This document shows positions 54,235-63,281 of a stretch of 64,000 bases of DNA, in pieces. Origin of the DNA: Chitinophaga oryziterrae (GTDB lineage: Bacteria > Bacteroidota > Bacteroidia > Chitinophagales > Chitinophagaceae); NCBI RefSeq assembly GCF_009758125.1, contig NZ_WRXO01000005.1, positions 434,001-498,000 of the forward strand, written 5' to 3'. The notes beneath the pieces were generated by a model that was not told the origin of the DNA, ran no database searches, and worked only from the letters and a program-made list of their open reading frames with translations. Every line of letters starts with the position of its first letter. Positions within the stretch are counted from its first letter, which is position 1. A program made the position numbers and the translations under genes.

Positions 54235-57200
54235 ATGATTAATGAAACATTCTATTTAAAGCAATATCAGTCACAGCCGGAGGATACAAAACTGGTGATC
54301 GACATACTCTCTGTGTACCTTTATCCGGTAGAGCGGTACATGCTGATCGATAAAGTACAGCTGATCAGGGAAATTCCCCAGAACGGAATTATTGAAATTC
54401 TGCAGGAGTTAGTGGATGCCCGTCTGGCTATGATTAATCTTGCCGGTAATTATTCATTAGTACCTGAATTCGGGTTTTGCCTGTTCCCTGTCAATATCAT
54501 ACGGCCGGGCTATCTCCGGTTGCTGGATAATAAAACGTATTCTTTCTATAGCACCAGCGCCAGGTTGCAGGAGCTGCAACAGTTACTTGTTGCTTATTTC
54601 ACGGGAGAGAAATCACTGCTCATGCAACCAGTCAGGAAGATAGAATTTGAACTGGCGGAGTATTTCCCTTATTTATGTTACCTCTTGTATTTTCCTGCAT
54701 ATGAGCCACTGCTCAAATTATTCTCTTCTGAGAGCATTGTAAAGATTTATGAGGCCACTATAAAGTATAATCTGCTGGAGATGCCTGCCATCAGCCAGTT
54801 GTATGCCTTTCAGAAAAAGATGAATGCATTCACCGATCCGGAGCTATTATTACTGGAAGGGGATTTCAGAGAAACAGAAAATGTGTTTTCAAAAGCGGTG
54901 CATCTCCTGTATAACAGGGAACCGGAAAAAGCATATGCTGCTTTTGAACAGGGCATCAAGCTGCAACGGCAAACGGATAAGAAGAACAGCATCCCCAATG
55001 CACCTTTATTTTCTTTCCTGTATGCCCTTACATTAATTATACTACCAGACGAACAGTCTTACCCTATTATCAATAAAATTACGGCTGCTTACGAAAAGAA
55101 ATTATTTCCGGTGATAACACCTGCTATCTGTTTACTGCATTTTCATAATGGCAGAAAGGAGAAAGCGGAGAATATCCTTGGGATATTGTTAGAAACAAAT
55201 GCAAAACAACCTGGCAGGTATTTACTGAGTTATCTTTCCCTGATCTGTTTACAACTTTTTCATCCGAAAAGTAAATTACTGAAGACCTATCAGCCTATCA
55301 TGAAAATGATTGTAAACAGGGGAATAGAATATCAATACAGATTGCTGACCTATGAATACCTGTATCTTTTTAAAGAGGATGGATATCAGGGGCATACCGC
55401 GGAGTTTAATGAACTGGAGACTTTTATCGGGAAGAAACCTGCGCTTTCTTTATTGCAAAAAGTGCCTGACTGGGAAAGGTTGCTAAATACATTGCTGATC
55501 ACTAATGAGAATAATAAGAAAGAGAAAGTAGCTGTTGAGTCAAGGCTTATTTATCTGATAGATTTTTACAGCTATGGGATACAACCGGTCTTACAAACGA
55601 ACCTGGGTGGAGAATGGAGTAAAGGCAGGAGTGTGGAGTTGAAGAGATTGAAAGATGGGAAGGTAGAAGGCATGACGGACCAGGATTTCAGAATAGGCGC
55701 TACCGTGATGAAAGAAACGCATTACACTTATGGAGGGGAATCTTATATTTTTGAAGAAAAGGTATGGCAGGAGATTGCGGGTCATCCGTTTTTATTCCTG
55801 AAGGATCAGCCGGCTGTGTCAGTAGAGATTGTAAAAGGAGGCCCCGAACTCTTTGTAAACAAAACCGGCAAAGGGTTTACTTTCAGCAGCAACGTGTCAG
55901 ATGCTACTGGAGATACTGTTATTGTGAAAGAAACGATGAACCGGTTGAAGGTAGTGAAGCTCACTCCGCAGCAGCGTGGGTTACTGCAAACATTAAAACA
56001 GATAGATGTCATTCCTGCCGATGGTAAGGAGAAGTTATTACAGGCATTGCGTAACATTGGTACACATATTACTGTGCATTCCAATCTGGATGAAGCGGCG
56101 TCTGATATCAAGAAGAAAGAGGGAGACACGCGTATCCGTGTACAATTGTTACCTATAGGCAATGCATTAAAAGCGAGCTTTTTTGTGAAGCCGTTTGTAA
56201 GTGATCCTCCTTATTGCAAACCAGGAGAAGGGGCGAAGATCATTATCGGGATGATGAACGGAGAGCGATGTCAGGCGATCCGTGACCTGGATGCGGAGAG
56301 AGGGAATATGGGCATATTGCTGGCGTATATACAGCAGGCGATCGTGCAGGAAGTAGATGACGATACTATCATCTTTGAAGACCCGCTGGATTGTTTGCAA
56401 CTACTGGAAATTATACAACGTAATCCGGAGATAGCAGTGGCGGAATGGCTGGAAGGAGAGCGGTTTAAGATACGCACGCAGGTGAGTGCGTCTAATCTGC
56501 GTGTGACCGTAAAGAAAGCAAATGGGCGTTGGTTTGAATTTAACGGAGAGTTGAAGGCAGATGAGAATACGGTATTATCGCTGAAAGAATTACTGGATGC
56601 TACAAAACTGAGTAAGAGCCGTTTCATCGCTTTGCGAAACGGCGACTTCCTGGCGCTGACCAATAAATTATATAAGCATCTTAGTGAGTTAGCCAGCATT
56701 GCGCTTGAAGAGAAAGACACTATTAAAGTGCAGGAGCTGAGCGCACATATGCTGGATGAGTTGCTGGAAACTGCTGGCAGTGCGGAGACGGATGTTGTAT
56801 GGAAAGCCAACCGGAAGAAATGGGAAGAATCAGCTTCTTTGGTCCCGGAAGTACCTGCCACGTTACAAACCACTTTACGTCCTTACCAGGAAGAGGGTTT
56901 CCGCTGGATGGCCCGTTTAGCTTCCTGGGGAGCAGGGGCCTGTCTGGCAGATGATATGGGGTTGGGTAAAACGATACAGGCGATCGCTATTTTATTATAC
57001 CGTGCCAGTCAGGGGCCAGCACTGGTGGTTTGTCCGGCTTCTGTATTACCTAACTGGACGAATGAGATCAACAAATTCGCGCCTTCCCTGCGGCCTGTAT
57101 ATTTAAATGGTGGTGACCGGGAAGAGATACTAAAAGCCAGTTTGGCTTATGATGTGGTGATTACCACTTATGGTTTATTACAATCGGAAGAGAAAATATT

Positions 57201-58242
57201 CGCCGCGGTTGACTGGTGCACAGTAGTACTCGATGAGGCACATACTATCAAAAACTTCCAGACTAAAACCTCTAAGGCGGCGATGTCTTTATCAGCCGGA
57301 TTTAAGTTAATTCTCACCGGTACCCCTATACAAAATCATCTGAATGAAATATGGAACCTGTTCAATTTTATCAATCCGGGTTTATTAGGAAGTTTGTATG
57401 ATTTCAATAAAAACTTTGCTACACCGGTAGTATATAATCCTGATAGTACAGTAAAGAAGCATCTGCGAAAGTTGATAGCTCCTTTTATGTTACGCAGGAC
57501 TAAAGCCGGTGTATTAGATGAGCTACCGGCTAAAACAGAGATTGTGAAGATGGTGGATTTATCACCTGATGAAATAGCCTTTTATGAAGCGTTGCGTTTA
57601 AAAGCAGTGGAGAATCTGAAGAAGTATGGCAATGTGCATGGACGTCAGCATCTGAATGCACTCACTGAAATTGGGAAGTTACGAATGGCTGCGTGTAATG
57701 TGCAGATGGTGGATAGTTCCATCAACATCCCTTCTTCCAAATTATCTGTATTCCTGGAAATAGCTACAGAGCTGATTTCTAACAATCATCGGGCGTTGGT
57801 ATTTAGCCAGTTTGTAAAACATCTTGAGCTGGTTAAACGTGCTTTAGACAACCTGGGTATTTCTTATTTATACCTGGATGGCTCTACGCCTATTCCTGCC
57901 AGAGAAACATTGGTAAAACAGTTCCAGTCCGGTACAGCAGACCTCTTCTTAATAAGCCTGAAAGCGGGTGGCTTAGGTCTTAACCTTACTGCAGCGGACT
58001 ATGTGATTCATCTTGATCCGTGGTGGAATCCTGCCATTGAGGAGCAGGCGTCTGACCGTGCGCATCGTATAGGACAAACGAAACCGGTGACTATTTACCG
58101 GTTGGTAACGAAGCACACGATTGAAGAAAAGATCATTGCATTGCATCATAATAAGCGGGACCTGGCAGATCAGTTATTGCAGGGTAGTGATCAGGCGGGA
58201 AGATTATCAACGGAGGAATTGATGAAGTTAATTACGGGTTAA
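54235..58242 (+). CDS. SNF2-family DNA-dependent ATPase with long unassigned N-terminus
   Basis: The 1335-residue product ends in a complete SNF2 engine: motif I CLADDMGLGKTIQAIA (near 905), motif Ia ALVVCPASVL, DEAH box in VVLDEAHTIKN (near 999), motif III LILTGTPIQNHLNEIW, and the C-terminal RecA lobe with LISLKAGGLGLNLTAAD and QASDRAHRIGQTKPV (near 1270). The first 880 or so residues include a possible winged helix (about 20-85), a helical TPR-like region (about 200-420) and beta-rich segments with no match I know. It would translocate on double-stranded DNA or remodel protein-DNA complexes. The ATG at 54235 is preferred. Its stop overlaps that of the convergent helicase gene. Confidence 0.9.
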   Translation: MINETFYLKQYQSQPEDTKLVIDILSVYLYPVERYMLIDKVQLIREIPQNGIIEILQELVDARLAMINLAGNYSLVPEFGFCLFPVNIIRPGYLRLLDNKTYSFYSTSARLQELQQLLVAYFTGEKSLLMQPVRKIEFELAEYFPYLCYLLYFPAYEPLLKLFSSESIVKIYEATIKYNLLEMPAISQLYAFQKKMNAFTDPELLLLEGDFRETENVFSKAVHLLYNREPEKAYAAFEQGIKLQRQTDKKNSIPNAPLFSFLYALTLIILPDEQSYPIINKITAAYEKKLFPVITPAICLLHFHNGRKEKAENILGILLETNAKQPGRYLLSYLSLICLQLFHPKSKLLKTYQPIMKMIVNRGIEYQYRLLTYEYLYLFKEDGYQGHTAEFNELETFIGKKPALSLLQKVPDWERLLNTLLITNENNKKEKVAVESRLIYLIDFYSYGIQPVLQTNLGGEWSKGRSVELKRLKDGKVEGMTDQDFRIGATVMKETHYTYGGESYIFEEKVWQEIAGHPFLFLKDQPAVSVEIVKGGPELFVNKTGKGFTFSSNVSDATGDTVIVKETMNRLKVVKLTPQQRGLLQTLKQIDVIPADGKEKLLQALRNIGTHITVHSNLDEAASDIKKKEGDTRIRVQLLPIGNALKASFFVKPFVSDPPYCKPGEGAKIIIGMMNGERCQAIRDLDAERGNMGILLAYIQQAIVQEVDDDTIIFEDPLDCLQLLEIIQRNPEIAVAEWLEGERFKIRTQVSASNLRVTVKKANGRWFEFNGELKADENTVLSLKELLDATKLSKSRFIALRNGDFLALTNKLYKHLSELASIALEEKDTIKVQELSAHMLDELLETAGSAETDVVWKANRKKWEESASLVPEVPATLQTTLRPYQEEGFRWMARLASWGAGACLADDMGLGKTIQAIAILLYRASQGPALVVCPASVLPNWTNEINKFAPSLRPVYLNGGDREEILKASLAYDVVITTYGLLQSEEKIFAAVDWCTVVLDEAHTIKNFQTKTSKAAMSLSAGFKLILTGTPIQNHLNEIWNLFNFINPGLLGSLYDFNKNFATPVVYNPDSTVKKHLRKLIAPFMLRRTKAGVLDELPAKTEIVKMVDLSPDEIAFYEALRLKAVENLKKYGNVHGRQHLNALTEIGKLRMAACNVQMVDSSINIPSSKLSVFLEIATELISNNHRALVFSQFVKHLELVKRALDNLGISYLYLDGSTPIPARETLVKQFQSGTADLFLISLKAGGLGLNLTAADYVIHLDPWWNPAIEEQASDRAHRIGQTKPVTIYRLVTKHTIEEKIIALHHNKRDLADQLLQGSDQAGRLSTEELMKLITG

Positions 58243-61200
58243 CCCTGATCACTTAATCGGGGTACTAGTCTGCGGAGAACGTGATACATCCTGTTTTTTC
58301 TGTCTGTAGCAGCGATGATGTATTTGTTTAAAGGGTATTTATCTAAGAGATTATTTATTCCAGTAGCCAGTTTTTCTACATCTTCTTTACCCATGTTGGC
58401 AAACTGATGAGAGAAGTTGATTACTACTGTGTTGGGAAAACAGAATGTGCTGTCCCAGTAGTCAGTATGTATCTCTTCTAAAGAATGTTTTAAAAGGAAT
58501 GTAGTGTCTTTATCAAATAATCCACTATCCGCAAATTCTCTGGCTTTAGATAACATAGAAGCGGAAACGTCTATGCCAATATAATGAAAGTTAAACCTGA
58601 AGGTTTTGTTGAAAGCTAATCCGGATGTTAAAGGCCCACAGCCAAGGTCTATGAAAGAAATTCTATTGCTGGTATCCGTAAATGAAGTCGCAAAGAAATC
58701 AAAGGAAGAAGAGAAGGATTCTATTGTGCTACAATACTGCTGACGCATGTTGTAGTAACAATATAAATCTATCTTTTCCTGTGAGCTGTACTTCGTTTGC
58801 AGATCGAAGTTCGTCCTGCCATATTCTATTACACACAATTTATTATAGTCATGATCATTGCCATAAATGAGAGAAGGCGGTTTTGTATCCGGATGATTTT
58901 TGACAGGCGTTACAACTAAATTATTAAATACAGTGGTGAATGTTTCATCAGGAGTATCCACAACGGCTGGCTTCTCAGTAGCAAAGTTCCCAGAAAGGAA
59001 TTGTGAAGGGCGAACAGATAAATACCCGCCTTTAGAGCGTATGAATTCTATCAACCTGAAATAAGTAATATTATTAGAAAGGATGGCAGGATTACCGGTA
59101 ATAAAGAGTTGTTTCTTTGCCCTTGTAATAGCTACATTCAATTTACGATCTATCAGCATCCCGTTTTCTTCCATATTATTGGAAAGGAAATCTATCTGGT
59201 AAAACTGGTTTACACTAAAAGAATAAATGATGATATCCCGTTGTGAACCCTGGAAACGTTCTACTGTATCGATCGTTAATTGATTCAATACGGGAATATC
59301 CAGTTTAATGATCTCCCGTCGTATCAATGCAATCTGACTTCTGTAAGGGGTAATAATACCCACACTTTCTTCAGGAGAAAATACTAATCCATTTAATTGA
59401 TATAATGTATAGATGTTTTTAAGCAGCATGGCAGTAATAGCTGCTTCATGTGAATTCGTTTTATTCGTTTTTTCATTGGTGTTCCTTTCCGAAGGGATAA
59501 ACGCAAGACGCTTGGTAGCAATCAATGTTTGTATGGCATCAGTACCATATTGCTTAAATTCAAGAGGGGCTTTCTGATGCGCACAGGGAACTTCTTTCAG
59601 CTCTCCGTTATAGAATGCATAATTAGGGAATAATGCAATATCAGGATGCATACGCCCCTGTTTATGTAACATGCTCCAGAAAGGAGAGTTCTTATCATCT
59701 TTATGCAGACTGTATAATCTTTCAAAGAGAGAATTGCGCCTGTCATATAAGCCCATTGCATGTAAGTGCGGATCATTCACCTGAGACTCTACCGGCTTTT
59801 GTAATACGACTGCCGGCAGTTGTTTGTGATCCCCTATCAGAATGAATTTATCAATTGCGTTCGTGCCCTTTCCGTTTTTAGCAGAGAGGATACCTAACAG
59901 ATGTGGCTCTAATATCTGCGAAGCCTCATCAATAATTGCTACCTGGAAATGTTTGATACGGAAAAGTTCCATCCTGCCGGAAACGGCTGCTACTGTTCCT
60001 ACAAAGATCCGGTACTGCTGCACGCGCAGTTTTACCAGCTCTCTGGAATCGCAATCAGCAATCGCTTTATCAAGGAGACGATCGCGGTGTTTAGGATCGC
60101 AGGAGAGTGAGGATCCAATGCGTATATAAGCGGGTGCGTCTACTATCGTATCCAGAGAATCACAGATTTCATCTACTGCCCTGTTTGTATAAGATAACAG
60201 GAGTATGGAACAGCCCATCTTATAAAACTCTTTTACCATCTCCTTTAGTGCAATAGACGTTTTACCTGTTCCCGGCGGGCCTACCAACAGGAAGTAATCA
60301 CGTGCATGTTTTGCTTTGCGTACTATATCATCTACTTCTGCAGAATGCCGGGTAGCTATTGCCGGAACATCTCCCGCATGCAACATGGGCGGTCGCTGGT
60401 TCAATAATAGCGTTTTACGATCGGTGTTAGCCTGTAGGAATGCATATAGTCCCCTGTACATAATGCTGTAGGCAGCGTCCAGGAAATCGTGCTCTACTGC
60501 ATATTTACTATCAACGGGTAAAACGGACTGATTACGTTGCTGCTGCCGCAGACGTATAGTAATCGCATCATGATGCAAAGCTTCAATGGCCCCTTTGAAG
60601 ATTTGTTTATTGGTAACATTATCGTCCTGGTTATTCCTTTGATAAAGAATAACGATATCTCCCTGCCGGAAGTTGGGCAGGAAATTATCATCATAAGCAG
60701 GGATGGTGAGCGTTACTGTAGATGGTATCTTTTCTGTGTTATTTTCAAGAATAGTGAGATCTGTTAATATCTCCCCTGATTCCATTTTTTCGTCTAATGT
60801 AGACAGCCATAAAGAAGAAATACCTTTGCTGCCTTCATAATCAGCCCCACCGGTTTTTGAAATATAATGTTCTCTTGTAACGAAGGTGTAAAAGCTATGA
60901 AAATAAGCAGACTCCGTTACTGAGGAATTATTAAAAAAGGATTTAAAATGATTGATCTGCGGAACAATAAACCGGTTAAGGAAATTTTCATTCAGCTGAT
61001 TATTGGTGATCAGTGTTTCAGGAGAGATCTCATCTATCTGTGCCTTGGTAGCATTACCTGTATGATCCGCTGCAATTGTTCTTTCATCAGCAACAATCAG
61101 GTTACGGATATTAAGGATCTCTTTGATCACCGCCATAAAAGGTTGTGAGAGTCTTAGGTTAGCCTGTTCATCTGCGTATCTCGAATAAAAAATAAGGGTG

Positions 61201-62408
61201 TCTAATTTCTTAAATGATACACCTAATATTTTCTGAATAATGATCTGGTAGATGAACGCCTGTGCTTTATGATTCTTCCCTATTAATTCAAAGTTGGTAT
61301 CAGGGGACGGCGCTTTACCTGATTTTAATTCTATCACAAACTGTTTATCCGTATTCAATTGCAGATAATCGAGTCGTCCCTGTACACCCAGGTGTTCGCA
61401 CATGAACGCTGGTTCCAGGATACCATACTCCCTGTCGATTCCTCTGGAAGGGAATACATTATTTACTACTTTCCGGATATTGTTAAACTGTTCAACAGTG
61501 CTTTCAAAAAAGGTAAATACTTTTTCCTTGCTGTTGAGGTCCGCACAAGTGGCAAATTCCAGTGGCGCTGCTTTAAATGCCTTTTTCATGGCGGTTTTAT
61601 AGACTACCGGCTCATGAGGTTTCTCATTCACAAATTCATCTAAGAACAGGTTGGCAGCATTACCCAACAGGATATGACTGGTATTCTTAGTCGCTTCAAA
61701 CCTGCTCTGGACATAGTTCAGCGGATGACTGCCATATTCTTTTAAACACTCTGCCAGAGAGCTGATATCAATTAAATAATCGGGTTCCAGAATGATCATA
61801 TCAGGAAATAAGATCCCATGATCATCAATGGTAACATCTATTAAGTTTAACTGACAATCCGTCCATAACCTGGCTACTGTTGGGGCAAATTCTTCATTAT
61901 ATTTAATCCTTACAGGATCTTCTGTAGGCATTTTCTCTGCGAAAGCATAAATGTATTCATCATCTGCATACAGCACATCTACCCTTATTCTCTCATGTTT
62001 TTCCCCTTTTATTCTTTGTGCTGGTTTATATAAATCTATTTCAGGTAAGAGGATAGACATGTATTCCGGTATGGGGATATCATAAAAATGACTGACTACA
62101 TTACACAATGCTTTCAGGTCATGCAGGTAATCCTCTTCGGAAGGATTGAAGCCGGCATACAGCACGTTATTCGCATTTACACGAAAAGTATTGATCTGGT
62201 ATGTTCTGCGGGAAGGAAGTTTTGTTTTTTTACAAACGTAATTAAGTCTCGAAAATAAATTCGAGAACTGGATAGGATCTCCGGCTGTCATATCCTTACA
62301 AACCCGTTCCAGTAAGGAACGGAGTTTCGGATATTTATCTTTTATAGTGGTGGACTGATAATGTAATTCACTTAACTGATCGAAGAATTCAACCCCTGTA
62401 ACATTCAT
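58239..62408 (-). CDS. PD-(D/E)XK nuclease - UPF1/Dna2-like SF1 helicase - SAM methyltransferase fusion
   Basis: The 1389-residue product has an N-terminal region of unknown fold (1-260), a Cas4/RecB-like nuclease (about 265-400: GRLDYLQ, FVIELKSGK, then QAFIYQ as the Q-x-x-x-Y motif), an SF1 helicase (motif I LLVGPPGTGKTS near 710, motif II IIDEASQ, motif III GDHKQLPAV, motif V/VI ERFQGSQRDIIIYSF and NVAITRAKKQLFITG), and a C-terminal class I methyltransferase (about 1215-1389; motif I FIDLGCGPLTSG near 1250, acidic GIDVSASML). The fusion of nuclease-helicase to a methylase is unusual. The ATG at 62408 is used; an in-frame TTG at 62456 overlaps the promoter. Confidence 0.88.
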   Translation of the reverse strand: MNVTGVEFFDQLSELHYQSTTIKDKYPKLRSLLERVCKDMTAGDPIQFSNLFSRLNYVCKKTKLPSRRTYQINTFRVNANNVLYAGFNPSEEDYLHDLKALCNVVSHFYDIPIPEYMSILLPEIDLYKPAQRIKGEKHERIRVDVLYADDEYIYAFAEKMPTEDPVRIKYNEEFAPTVARLWTDCQLNLIDVTIDDHGILFPDMIILEPDYLIDISSLAECLKEYGSHPLNYVQSRFEATKNTSHILLGNAANLFLDEFVNEKPHEPVVYKTAMKKAFKAAPLEFATCADLNSKEKVFTFFESTVEQFNNIRKVVNNVFPSRGIDREYGILEPAFMCEHLGVQGRLDYLQLNTDKQFVIELKSGKAPSPDTNFELIGKNHKAQAFIYQIIIQKILGVSFKKLDTLIFYSRYADEQANLRLSQPFMAVIKEILNIRNLIVADERTIAADHTGNATKAQIDEISPETLITNNQLNENFLNRFIVPQINHFKSFFNNSSVTESAYFHSFYTFVTREHYISKTGGADYEGSKGISSLWLSTLDEKMESGEILTDLTILENNTEKIPSTVTLTIPAYDDNFLPNFRQGDIVILYQRNNQDDNVTNKQIFKGAIEALHHDAITIRLRQQQRNQSVLPVDSKYAVEHDFLDAAYSIMYRGLYAFLQANTDRKTLLLNQRPPMLHAGDVPAIATRHSAEVDDIVRKAKHARDYFLLVGPPGTGKTSIALKEMVKEFYKMGCSILLLSYTNRAVDEICDSLDTIVDAPAYIRIGSSLSCDPKHRDRLLDKAIADCDSRELVKLRVQQYRIFVGTVAAVSGRMELFRIKHFQVAIIDEASQILEPHLLGILSAKNGKGTNAIDKFILIGDHKQLPAVVLQKPVESQVNDPHLHAMGLYDRRNSLFERLYSLHKDDKNSPFWSMLHKQGRMHPDIALFPNYAFYNGELKEVPCAHQKAPLEFKQYGTDAIQTLIATKRLAFIPSERNTNEKTNKTNSHEAAITAMLLKNIYTLYQLNGLVFSPEESVGIITPYRSQIALIRREIIKLDIPVLNQLTIDTVERFQGSQRDIIIYSFSVNQFYQIDFLSNNMEENGMLIDRKLNVAITRAKKQLFITGNPAILSNNITYFRLIEFIRSKGGYLSVRPSQFLSGNFATEKPAVVDTPDETFTTVFNNLVVTPVKNHPDTKPPSLIYGNDHDYNKLCVIEYGRTNFDLQTKYSSQEKIDLYCYYNMRQQYCSTIESFSSSFDFFATSFTDTSNRISFIDLGCGPLTSGLAFNKTFRFNFHYIGIDVSASMLSKAREFADSGLFDKDTTFLLKHSLEEIHTDYWDSTFCFPNTVVINFSHQFANMGKEDVEKLATGINNLLDKYPLNKYIIAATDRKNRMYHVLRRLVPRLSDQG

Positions 62409-62453
62409 AATGTATGGCAATATACGACGAAACAGAAAAACAGGAATATATGG

Positions 62454-62461
62454 CAAATATA
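62454..62461 (-). promoter_or_regulatory. -7 element of the helicase gene
   Basis: On the minus strand TATATTTG, an exact consensus match 45 bases from the ATG at 62408. A weaker box for the divergent gene (TATCTTCG, 62463-62470, plus strand) is adjacent, so the two promoters nearly overlap. Confidence 0.5.
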
Positions 62462-62506
62462 TTATCTTCGTATGTAACTTGTTAGCATTTTAAAGAAATC
62501 CCAAGT

Positions 62507-63250
62507 ATGTACGCATTCTGGAACAATTCCTATTACCTGATCATTCTTGCCCAGATATTCTGTGTAGCTCATGCTATGAAAAAGGGGAAGAAGGACTGGA
62601 TATATATCATCATTTTTCTTCCTGCTGCAGGAGCTATCGCTTATTTTATCCGGGAAATATTGCCGGAGATAAACAGGGGAGAGTTCACTTCTAATCTGCA
62701 GAACCTGTTCCTGCCTAATCATAATATTAAGGAATGGGAACGGAGAGTACGTGTTGCCGATACCGTGACTAATAAACTACAACTGGCAGATGCCTATGCG
62801 CAGCAAAAGCAATATGCCAAAGCAATAGCATTGGCGGAATCCTGTCGGGTTGGGCACCATGCTAATGATGTGGGGATTACGCAGCGCTTGGCGAGGTTGT
62901 ACTTTTATAATGAACAGTATGGGGAGAGCATTGCCAGTTTTAAGAAACTGTTGTCGTCGCGGAAGGACCAGATGAATAACCAGGAAGATGAGTTGTTGTA
63001 CGCAAAGGCGCTGGAAGGGAATATGGAGTTGGAAAGAGCGGAAGAAGAATATAAGAAGGTGATCAGGGTACATCATTCTCTGGAAGCGATGTATTATTAT
63101 GGATTGATGCTGAAGAAACAGCGGAGGAATAAAGAAGCCGCTGCACAGTTCCAGGCAGTAAGAGATGAAATAGAATTACATCCAAGATATGTGAGGAGAA
63201 TGAATACACAATGGGTGAGATTATCCCGGAAAGAAATGGCGGGGTTGTAA
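62507..63250 (+). CDS. TM-anchored tetratricopeptide repeat protein
   Basis: The 247-residue product has two N-terminal transmembrane segments (about 8-24 and 31-48, the second followed by YFIREILPEI, resembling the PLD-nuclease N-terminal membrane motif). About four TPR helices pairs follow (about 80-235, with NKLQLADAYAQQKQYAKAIALAE and LARLYFYNEQYGESIASF). It probably scaffolds protein contacts at the inner membrane. It is divergent from the helicase gene with overlapping promoters. A link to that system is possible but not shown. Confidence 0.85.
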   Translation: MYAFWNNSYYLIILAQIFCVAHAMKKGKKDWIYIIIFLPAAGAIAYFIREILPEINRGEFTSNLQNLFLPNHNIKEWERRVRVADTVTNKLQLADAYAQQKQYAKAIALAESCRVGHHANDVGITQRLARLYFYNEQYGESIASFKKLLSSRKDQMNNQEDELLYAKALEGNMELERAEEEYKKVIRVHHSLEAMYYYGLMLKKQRRNKEAAAQFQAVRDEIELHPRYVRRMNTQWVRLSRKEMAGL

Positions 63251-63267
63251 AAATGGCCCGGATTCGC

Positions 63268-63276
63268 TATTTTTAG
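63268..63276 (+). promoter_or_regulatory. Possible promoter of the GH39-type gene
   Basis: TATTTTTAG (last base of the -7 consensus shifted) with a TTG at 63245-63247, 20 bases upstream. It ends 5 bases before the ATG, so a leaderless start is again implied. Confidence 0.3.
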
Positions 63277-63281
63277 TAACC

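Noticed and set aside
49065-62408. Assignment of the three-gene group to DISARM or a type I restriction system
   Set aside because: No DUF1998 or PLD gene, no HsdS-like specificity subunit, and no separate DNA methylase with an NPPY motif was found. The CHAT/hydrolase protein is not part of those systems.
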